64,000 bases of DNA from Opisthocomus hoazin. Taxonomy: Eukaryota; Chordata; Aves; Opisthocomiformes; Opisthocomidae. Each line of letters starts with the position of its first letter. Within the stretch, counting starts at the first letter, position 1. Made by a program: the position numbers and the translations under genes. The notes under the pieces were generated by a model. That model searched no databases. It was not told the DNA's origin and worked only from the letters and a program-made list of their open reading frames with translations. Positions 57,501 to 64,000 of the stretch are shown piece after piece. The DNA is taken from positions 5,208,001 to 5,272,000 of the forward strand of contig NC_134440.1 in the NCBI RefSeq assembly GCF_030867145.1, read 5' to 3'.

Positions 57501-60500
57501 TGAGCTCCCTTAGAGACTGTGAGTGAACTAGAAACTCTTCTACATGGAACACGCTTCTGTCAAAGCCCCAGAGACACAGACCCACCTTCGCAGTTGACAC
57601 CAGAGCTGTCCAGGGAGAATCCTTTCTGACACTCGCAGTTGTAGCTGCCCGGCGTGTTCAGACACTGTCCTTTGGCTCCGCACAGAGAGGGCTGAGCTGT
57701 GCACTCGTTATTGTCTGCAAAACACCAGCGGCTGCTTGTAAGTCCATCCCCAAGGAGGTGGCTGCGTGCGGCTTTGCAGCCAGCCACCTTGCGTCACGGA
57801 GCTCAGCCCAGTGCGAGCACAGACAGACGAGTCAGATGCACAACCCCAGGCCGACTGGAGAGGGGCACTGCTCTAGAGCCAAAGCTGGGGGGCTGGAGAG
57901 ACTCTTCCATGCTTAAAGCTAACGCATGGGGACCTTTCTCACGCTGTGTAGCAGAGCAGCGAATGCCTCTACTCACCGATGCAGGATGAGTGGTGCTGAG
58001 TGAAGCCTGGCGGGCATTTGCAGTTGAACCCTCCGATAATGTTCACGCAGAGGAACTGGCAGTTGTGCTGCTTGGTGGAACATTCATCCAAGTCTAAAGC
58101 AACAAGCACAAGAACACGTGTCTCAATTTATCTTACCGAGAGGTCTTATCTTTGTGGTCTGAGTCTGTGACACCTGCACGTACGCGGTGATACACAGTGG
58201 TCCTGGGCAGACCAGGACCTGACATGGACCAGCCTCAGGAACAACAGACACAAAGTTCTTACAAGAGAATAACAAGTCAGAGGGCTGGAACCTCTTGGCT
58301 GGGAGAGCTGGGGCTGTTCAGCCTGGAGAAGAGAAGGCTCCGGGGAGACCTTGGAGCAGCCTGCCAATACCTGAAGGGACCTACAAGAAAGCTGGGGAGG
58401 GACTTTTTACAAGGGTTTGTAGTGATAGGGCAAGGGGTAATGGCTTAAAACTGAAAGAGAGGAGATTTAGATTAGATTGAGGAAATAAATTCTTCACTCT
58501 GAGGGTGGTGGGGCCCTGGCCCAGGTTGCCCAGAGAAGCTGTGGCTGTCCCCTCCCTGGCAGTGCTCAAGGTCAGGTTGGATGGAGCTCTGAGCAACCTG
58601 GTCTGGTGGAAGGGGTCCCTGCCCATGGCAGGGGTGTGGGAATGAGATGATCTATAAGGTCCCTTCCAACCCTTAACGATCTGTGATTCTATAAAGTCCG
58701 GGGAGCCCCTCCCCACCTCAGCTGCTGATCATATACAGACAGGTTTGGAAGATGCAGAGATTTGTCTCTGCCTCTCCTGTAACCCACAAATTCCAGACTC
58801 CCAGGCCACCCTCCTCACAGCCCGACACATCAGCACTGTGAGTGGTGGGCGAAGCCCCAGCCTGGCAGCTGCCGGCACCACGAGGAGCCCAGCAGTGCCA
58901 GTCCACTTGTAGGAGACATGCAGGCTCAAGGCCCCTGGAGTTCAGCACAGCTTGGGATATGCTGTGCAGTCTGTAGGAAAGGGCAAGGAGTAGTATTTTC
59001 TTCCTGATGAGACAGGTCTAGAGTGTCTGTGGAAGGATGAAACCCTGATGCAGCAGTCCACGAGGGTCCAGCATGGCACCTTTCCCCATGGCTAGCCTTG
59101 TCCTGTGGCTGAACAGAAGGACCTGGCTCTTCTGGCACATGTTAATCAGCTCTCGCCATCCCTGCTGCTGCCCGAGATGAGGCAGGGTCTCTGCTGTCTT
59201 CTCCTGGGTGAATACCTTTGCAGATCTTCCCATCTTCTTGCAGAATGTACCCTCGGGGGCAGGAGCACTGGTAGCTGCCTTCTGTGTTCTTGCAGATGAA
59301 GTTACATGGCTTAGGAGACTGGTTACACTCATCCAAATCTAGACGCGAGAGACAAGACACATAAACATTCACAGGCTGTGCTGCTGGACTGGGTCCCCAC
59401 CACCCCTTGGACCATTCAGTCTACCAAGGGGCTCCTGAATAGACCCCAGGTTTCACGGCCCCACAGAACTAAGTGGTCAGATGGCCCTGTGGGTCCTGGC
59501 ACTCCCTGCCCCAGATAAATGCATCTTTTCCACTCTCCAGGAAGCAGGTGAGAAGAGACAGAGGCTTTGAGGGAGCACCTCACTTGGGGCCAGCACAACA
59601 AATCTAGATCTCCTGTAGGAAGAGAGCTGAATCCTCTCCCTGCTCAGGTGTGGGATGCTGTGTGACCTGGTGGATCTGAGTGACATCTTTTCCAGCTCCT
59701 TCCTAGCTGAAGAGATGGGTAGATGCTCCTCCTGAGTACTGGGAACATCAGGGATGGGCCAGCCCTGTTCTTCTGGAGCTTCGTCACCTCTGCCCACCTC
59801 TGCAGCTCTGACAAACCACATAACTTTGAGCCAGGCTGGAGGGCACAAAGCTGGAGAAAGGGCAAGGATGTTTAGAGATGAATCCTGTCCTGGTGCTCAA
59901 GGTCATATCTGCTCTACTTCTGGGCAGAACTTGGTTTCTGGGAGCCATGGCCTCTTTTTCCACACCATGTCTAGGACACACAGCTGCTGGCATGGTCGTG
60001 AACACCATCTCAGTACTGGAAGTAGGGCACATCCTCAACTTCTTCAGCACTTCCCCAGGTGCCTGCAGCTGTGATTCCAGGGGTGCCTTTTATGTCAACC
60101 TCTGGACTCCCAACATGGCATTTAGGCTGGCTAGAACCAGCAGCCCTGCCACAAAAGGTTTGGCTGCCCATGGACTTTCAGCTCTGGATCACACTCCCTG
60201 CCTGTGACTGCTGGGGTCAGAGGGAGAAGACCAGAAGCCTGGGTTTTAAGGAGTGAAACAACATGGAGTGATGACTTTGATGCACAGAGGACCACGCAAT
60301 AGGGCAAAGTGTCCAGAGCCCTGCTACGCGTGTGCAGGACAGTACGGACAGAGATGAGGGCAGGACCCAGGCAGGTGCTACAGGACCCTCTCTTTGCATG
60401 CTGGAAAGTAGGGGTGGGAGTCTGCCAAGGGCTGTCCAGGGACACGGGTTGCCTTCTCCTGACTCACCCACACAGGCTGTGCCTGTGATATCCGCCGTGT

Positions 60501-63500
60501 AGCCCAGCCTGCAGTGGCAGCGGAAGGAGCCGATGCTGTTGATGCACTGCCCGTTCTTGCAGAGGTTGGGTAGCACCTTGCACTCGTCGATGTCTGCAGG
60601 AGGGAGGGAAGGACCCGTTAGTGCCAATGCTGCTTCTGTCCCCATGCTCCTGTGCCAGGGCAGCTCAGATGCTCCCAGGGAGCCAGAGACTACATCAGTT
60701 GGACTTCATGATCTTAGAGGTCTTTTCCAACCTTAATGATTCTATGATTGTAAGATAATGTTGCAGAGGCTTCTTGTCTGTTCCAGGCACTGTGTAGGTC
60801 TGTCCCAGCCAGTTCCCAGGGGAATTCTGCCTGTACCCATGTCCCTGTTTTCTCCCCTCTGCACTGAAGGTGAATTGGGCCCCAGCTCACCTCTCCCATC
60901 CGTGGCGTACCCTGGCCCATGAGGACACATCTTCTTGTACTGGGCAGTTCCAGGAAGGGGGCAGAGCTCACACTGGGGGCCCCAGCTGCGCCCGCTGTTG
61001 CAGCAGCACTCGGATTTGGTGACCAGGTTGCGGTTGGTGGAGGACATCTGGCACATGGTTTGCAGTACTTCAGTGAAGCAGAATCCCTGGCGGGTGTCTG
61101 AACAGAGGGAAGGGGGATACAAGGTCAGGATCTGAGACTGTGTCAGCACCAGGGATAACTGAGCAGCCTGCCCAGCCTGTGCCAGTCCCAGCATGGAGGG
61201 CAGTGTGGCTTGGATAATGCTAAAGGTGATGTCCCAACCACTTTTCACCTCAGAAACCCTGAAACACCTGAAAAGCACCATCTGCTACCAAAGAGAGGCT
61301 GCTGAAGACCCACCAGGACTCGGTAATTACCAATACACTCTGTGCCAGAGGGACTGACTTCAAATCCTTCATTGCAGTCACAGCGGTAGCTTCCCACTGT
61401 GTTGATGCAGCGGCCGTTGGGGCAGATTCCAGGCTTGGTGCGACACTCGTTCTCATCTAGGAAGGAAGGAGCCACAAAGAGCTGCCGTGAGGCACAGAAC
61501 AAATTTCAGCTTTCTATGAGTCCTCGTGCTACTACTCAGTTTGAAATGCCCTCATGTAGTCCTTGAGGACCACTTCCACATCCTTAGGCAGCCGAAAAAC
61601 ACATCCACGTGTCCTGGACCTCCCCAAAAGCCGGGTGGCTGAGTACCCGGCTTCCCTGGTTTGTGTGTTCTTCACCTGCAAATGGCCAAGCTGATGGGCC
61701 AAGAGCAGAGCGGGGCTCATTCGGTCTTCCTGCTGTGCCTAACTGTGCGTGAGGGTCTGGGCTGTCCAGTGCTGGCCCTTCCAAAAGCAGCTCAGCGCAA
61801 AGAAGCTTCCCACAGACACACAGAGACTCAACATGGCATAATGCTGTGTCATCTTGTGCTGGAACTGTGTAGACCCATGGGTCCAGAGATGAACAGAGGT
61901 TTTGTGTGTGTAGGCATCTAGTAGGACACACAAGAAATTCTGACACATGGGAAACCCTGGGGAGGAGCTGTTTGACAGAAGGACATAAAATAAAGCTGCG
62001 TGGACAATGCCTAGGAGAGGACGGTCTCCAGCCCCACTGGAAATCCCTCCCAGCCTGGTCCTCGGTACCTGTGCAGCCCTCGCCATCGGGCCTGCGCTGC
62101 ATTCCTGGGGGGCAGATGCACATGAAGGTGCCGATGAGATTCTTGCACAGCATCCCTCGAGACTCGCAGTCGTGCAGTCCCTCTGCACACTCATCCAGAT
62201 CTGCAACCGAGAACCCCGTGAGACCACGTTCAACCTGCCAGCTCTGCAGCTCTGTAGGGACAACTAGAAGCCGAGTGCTCACATCTGCACCGCTCCATCA
62301 ATCCCTACTGCCCTGGTCCAGGCTGGCTGGCACACAGCACAGACACCAAGGCAGGTGAGAGCGGGCACAAGCCCACAGATGCCAGCTCAGAAGTCCTGCC
62401 TTCTCTGTACAGCACCCGAGACCAGTGCAGGGTCTGGGGACGGTGTGGGAGCTTCCCTGATGGCTGCAGAAGGGGATTTTACCTCTGCACATTCTTCTGT
62501 CTTCTCGGAGGGCGTATCCAGATGGGCAGGTGCACTCGTAGGAGCCAAAGGTGTTGATGCAGCGGAAGGCACAGAGCAGGGGATTCAGTGAGCATTCATT
62601 GATATCTGCAAGGCAGAAGGTTGGAGAGGGCTCAACTCCATGCTCTCAGCAGAGTCAGCTGGGCAGTAGCGGTGTGGACCTCCCCAGGACAGACTCCCTC
62701 CCTCCCCATGCATTCATCTCATGAGAACTTTGTTCCACCAAGGCATCCTGTCATGGTCTGCAGCTGCAGAGGGACAGCAGCTTTGATGGGGACAGGGTCC
62801 TGGCTCTTCGGTGAGGCAGCTCCTGCGTTTAGGCAGGTAAACCTCCAGGCCTCCTCCAGGGCTCCAGCCTCAGAGGAAGCTGAAGGGGACCAGTGCTGAT
62901 GTACACGCTCACGTGGAGATGAACCCCACCCAGCTTATCTGTACTGTCCATTGGAGGCTGAGCAGACTGCTGCTCACCCAGGCAGTGACCCAGTGGGGTC
63001 ACACACATGGCCCAGTATGCAACGGGTGAAGGGATTGCCCCACAGCAGCATTACCTTCACATGTCATCATGGGGCCTGGCTCAAAGCCCTCGTCACAGGC
63101 GCACTCGAAGCCTCCAACCACGTTGGTGCAGGTGCCGTTCCCGCAAGGGTTGCCAATGGAGCACTCATCGGTATCTGGAGGAAGCCGGGACCACGTTAGG
63201 TGGATGAGTTAGATAGGAGAGGTGCAGGCTGGTCTCTTCTTGCAGCCAGATCATTCAAACAAGCCCAGCAAAGCCAGAAGTCAGGGGTAAAAAGCAAAGG
63301 GGCAGGGGAGAAGCAAGTTCCTTCTCTCCACACACACATGCACGCACACGGTTATAGCCTCCAACATAAGGAGGACAAAAGCAAGAGGGAGCAGGTGCTC
63401 CCCGTGAAGACCCTTACCCACACAATTGACTCCCGTGTAGTCCAGGTTGTACCCGAAGGGGCACTCGCAGCGGAAGGACCCATCAGTATTAATGCAGGCC

Positions 63501-63903
63501 CCATTTATGCAGACACCCAGGTTCTCTGAGCATTCATTTACATCTGGAACGGAAACCAAGGCAATGAAACCTCATGTGAGCACGTAGCCAGAAACATATC
63601 CTTGTCCTCTGAGGACTGACCCTGCAATCCCAGATACTCCCGCTCCAGAGCTGGGGGCTGAACCTTTGGTGGGCGGTCAGAGACCGTGAGCGTGGGAGGG
63701 CAGCCAGTCCTATGTCCCTCCGCTCCTACCAGTGGGACTCAACCCTACGCTCCAGATAGTCTAAGTTTGATTGCTTCTAGGCAACATCCCCCCCTTCCCC
63801 CAAACAAATTTCTTCTCATCCCTAGATTAGACCTTACCTTCTCGGGTGTCACCTGGGCCTGGGATGGCTCCATGGCCATATGGACACAGCTCCTGGAAGG
63901 CAA
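54198..63903 (-). CDS. FBN3: Fibrillin-3 C-terminal part (15 exons, 5' end outside window)
   Basis: Secreted, multidomain glycoprotein that assembles into extracellular-matrix microfibrils. The coding exons, in transcript order, are 63838-63903, 63418-63543, 63055-63174, 62483-62605, 62069-62200, 61331-61456, 60891-61097, 60468-60593, 59216-59338, 57977-58093, 57586-57714, 56774-56893, 56061-56292, 55366-55534 and 54198-54572. All introns are GT-AG and the exons join without a frame break, giving 762 full codons plus a split one. Domains: end of TB7, cbEGF32-36, TB8 (8 Cys including a CCC triplet), cbEGF37-43 (6 Cys each), then the unique C-terminal domain with furin site RGRQRR. Fifteen exons, the first 66 nt, match what I recall of the last 15 coding exons of human FBN1. 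Introns are 0.2-1.1 kb; three contain CR1 fragments. I assign FBN3 rather than FBN1 or FBN2 because the C-terminus resembles FBN3 and the neighbour is CTXN1. The family is certain and the paralog likely. Confidence 0.95.
55366..55534 (-). CDS. FBN3: FBN3 exon: last cbEGF cysteine, linker and furin site
   Basis: A 169-nt exon, phase 2 in and phase 0 out. It supplies the final H-C of cbEGF43, a Gly-rich then acidic linker (E-E-D-E-D), the conserved [10 protein letters not shown] motif, and the basic furin site R-G-R-Q-R-R (plus-strand 55393-55410) followed by S-V-N-G-T, an N-glycosylation sequon. Cleavage here by furin-type proteases is needed for fibrillin assembly and releases the C-terminal fragment. 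The acceptor is gccaccag and the donor CAG|gtaaga. Confidence 0.94.
56061..56292 (-). CDS. FBN3: FBN3 exon: cbEGF42 and cbEGF43 together
   Basis: A 232-nt exon encoding two cbEGF domains, starting D-E-N-E-C-S and, for the second, D-V-D-E-C-S. It ends G-Q-G in phase 2, so the last cysteine of cbEGF43 is on the next exon. This double-domain exon, with a switch from phase 1 to phase 2, is the expected end of the EGF array. The acceptor is ggtgcag and the donor AGG|gtaaga. Confidence 0.93.
56774..56893 (-). CDS. FBN3: FBN3 exon: cbEGF41
   Basis: A 120-nt phase-1 exon starting [15 protein letters not shown], with core [12 protein letters not shown] and the fibrillin-typical tail H-Y-Q-W-N-Q-C-V. 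The acceptor is tctgcag and the donor TGG|gtgagt. Confidence 0.94.
57159..57220 (+). mobile_element. CR1 3' stub in FBN3 intron
   Basis: About 60 bp: GGCTGGACTAGATGACCCAC, AGAGGTCCCTTCCAACCCCG, AACATTCTGTGATTCTGTGA. It lies in the intron between cbEGF40 and cbEGF41, antisense to FBN3. Confidence 0.88.
57586..57714 (-). CDS. FBN3: FBN3 exon: cbEGF40
   Basis: A 129-nt phase-1 exon starting D-N-N-E-C, with the segment Q-P-S-L-C-G-A-K-G conserved in fibrillins and core [12 protein letters not shown]. Six cysteines. The acceptor is ttgcag and the donor AAG|gtgggt. Confidence 0.93.
57977..58093 (-). CDS. FBN3: FBN3 exon: cbEGF39
   Basis: A 117-nt phase-1 exon, easily missed by ORF scans because it is short and has no internal start. 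It encodes a cbEGF beginning [12 protein letters not shown] and ending T-Q-H-H-S-S-C-I, with core [12 protein letters not shown] and six cysteines. The acceptor is gctttag and the donor TCG|gtgagt. Confidence 0.92.
58281..58693 (+). mobile_element. CR1 LINE 3' part in FBN3 intron
   Basis: A forward CR1 (about 410 bp) containing GGGCTGTTCAGCCTGGAGAA and ending GATCTGTGATTCTATA. It lies in the intron between cbEGF38 and cbEGF39, antisense to FBN3, and is more diverged than the 3.7-28 kb group. Confidence 0.92.
59216..59338 (-). CDS. FBN3: FBN3 exon: cbEGF38
   Basis: A 123-nt phase-1 exon starting [12 protein letters not shown], with core [12 protein letters not shown] and six cysteines. The acceptor is gtctag and the donor AAG|gtattc, with no purine at +3 but canonical GT. 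Introns on either side are the largest in the visible gene (about 1.1 kb each). Confidence 0.93.
60468..60593 (-). CDS. FBN3: FBN3 exon: cbEGF37
   Basis: A 126-nt phase-1 exon, the first cbEGF after TB8, starting D-I-D-E-C-K with core [12 protein letters not shown] and six cysteines. The acceptor is cctgcag and the donor TGG|gtgagt. Confidence 0.93.
60697..60749 (+). mobile_element. CR1 3' stub in FBN3 intron
   Basis: About 50 bp: AGTTGGACTTCATGATCTTA, then GAGGTCTTTTCCAACC and TTAATGATTCTATGATT. It lies in the intron between TB8 and cbEGF37. Confidence 0.85.
60891..61097 (-). CDS. FBN3: FBN3 exon: TB8 domain
   Basis: A 207-nt phase-1 exon encoding the whole TB8 (TGF-beta-binding-protein-like) domain. 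Its eight cysteines include the diagnostic C-C-C triplet in [13 protein letters not shown], and it ends [14 protein letters not shown] domains are structural modules found only in fibrillins and LTBPs. The order cbEGF-TB-cbEGF with seven cbEGFs after it fixes the position as TB8 of a fibrillin. Confidence 0.95.
61331..61456 (-). CDS. FBN3: FBN3 exon: cbEGF36
   Basis: A 126-nt phase-1 exon encoding the cbEGF just before TB8. It starts D-E-N-E-C, has core [12 protein letters not shown] and six cysteines. The acceptor is cctag and the donor TTG|gtaatt, a somewhat weak exon-side match but with canonical GT. Confidence 0.93.
62069..62200 (-). CDS. FBN3: FBN3 exon: cbEGF35
   Basis: A 132-nt phase-1 exon encoding a slightly long cbEGF (44 residues) starting [12 protein letters not shown], with core [12 protein letters not shown]. 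This segment is nearly invariant among vertebrate fibrillins. The acceptor is gttgcag and the donor CAG|gtaccg. Confidence 0.94.
62483..62605 (-). CDS. FBN3: FBN3 exon: cbEGF34
   Basis: A 123-nt phase-1 exon encoding a cbEGF starting D-I-N-E-C with core [12 protein letters not shown] and six cysteines. The acceptor is cttgcag and the donor GAG|gtaaaa. The domain is well conserved with vertebrate fibrillins. Confidence 0.92.
63055..63174 (-). CDS. FBN3: FBN3 exon: cbEGF33
   Basis: A 120-nt phase-1 exon with one cbEGF domain starting D-T-D-E-C. There are six cysteines and a [12 protein letters not shown] core, so the calcium-ligand Asn is kept. It ends M-M-T-C-E. The acceptor is cctccag and the donor AAG|gtaatg. 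Confidence 0.93.
63418..63543 (-). CDS. FBN3: FBN3 exon: cbEGF32
   Basis: A 126-nt phase-1 exon encoding one calcium-binding EGF domain. It opens with the calcium ligand motif D-V-N-E-C, has six cysteines, and contains [12 protein letters not shown], which fits the Asn/Asp beta-hydroxylation consensus and the aromatic packing residue. It is flanked by a TTCCAG acceptor and a TGG|gtaagg donor. Confidence 0.93.
63838..63903 (-). CDS. FBN3: FBN3 exon: end of TB7 domain
   Basis: A 66-nt exon, phase 1 at both ends, encoding the tail of the 8-cysteine TB7 domain and the linker (starts [12 protein letters not shown], ends D-T-R-E). The acceptor is cttccag and the donor AAG|gtaagg. It carries only the last TB cysteine; the rest of TB7 is upstream, outside the window. 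The small exon size matches the split of this TB domain in other fibrillin genes. Confidence 0.9.
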
Positions 63904-64000
63904 CTGGAAGAAAGCAGAAAAGTGAGATGTGCTTACAAGTTCTTCTACTCCCAGAAGCTGAAATGTGCTTTGAAGGCTTTTAGAGCATGACTGAGAGCTT

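Noticed and set aside
54198-63903. Assignment of the fibrillin gene to FBN1 or FBN2
   Set aside because: The C-terminal fragment (LENRVRY segment) and the CTXN1 neighbour favour FBN3; FBN1 and FBN2 neighbour CTXN2 and CTXN3. A full-length tree would settle it.

Overview
This is vertebrate nuclear DNA, almost certainly from a bird. The evidence is the many CR1 LINE copies with the avian-type 3' end (ATTCTGTGATTCTRTG), the small introns and high GC, and two recognisable vertebrate genes: cortexin-1 (CTXN1, plus strand) and the 3' part of a fibrillin gene that I assign to FBN3 (minus strand). Human CTXN1 and FBN3 both lie at 19p13.2, so the window probably comes from the matching avian microchromosome region. 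The species cannot be read from the sequence.

Layout. From 1 to about 7.4 kb there is no supportable coding sequence. This part holds two same-orientation CR1 copies (3.7-4.3 and 5.3-5.7 kb), some AT-rich islands and a possible minus-strand poly(A) signal at 6.85 kb. From 7.4 to 8.87 kb the plus strand is extremely C-rich and includes a 34-43 bp minisatellite. It runs into a CpG-rich block (8.87-11.2 kb) holding a candidate first exon (ATG at 8951, splice donor after 8998) of an unidentified gene. From 11.2 to 44.7 kb is a long gene-poor interval with CR1 copies, two small minisatellites and many AT-rich islands full of TAATTA-type homeodomain cores, which look like candidate non-coding regulatory elements. 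A second CpG-rich patch at 44.7-45.3 kb is a plausible CTXN1 promoter and first exon.

Genes. CTXN1 has its single coding exon at 49619-49873, encoding an 84-residue single-pass neuronal membrane protein, with a 3' UTR to about 51.06 kb. FBN3 converges on it: its poly(A) signal lies at 52014-52019, its 3' UTR spans about 52.0-54.2 kb, and 15 coding exons between 54201 and 63903 encode the C-terminal ~763 residues. In protein order these are the end of TB7, cbEGF32-36, TB8, cbEGF37-43, and the C-terminal domain with a furin site (RGRQRR). Every splice site is canonical and every junction keeps frame. The 5' part of FBN3 lies beyond 64000.

How the genes relate. CTXN1 and FBN3 are arranged tail to tail, with less than 1 kb between their poly(A) sites. 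There is no operon or functional pathway linking them. The linkage itself is informative, because each human fibrillin gene has a cortexin neighbour (CTXN2-FBN1, CTXN3-FBN2, CTXN1-FBN3). I did not find a new multi-gene system here. The parts most worth following up are the paralogon signal, the enhancer-like AT islands, the C-rich/G4 block beside the CpG island, and a CR1 copy flanked by a 10-bp direct repeat.
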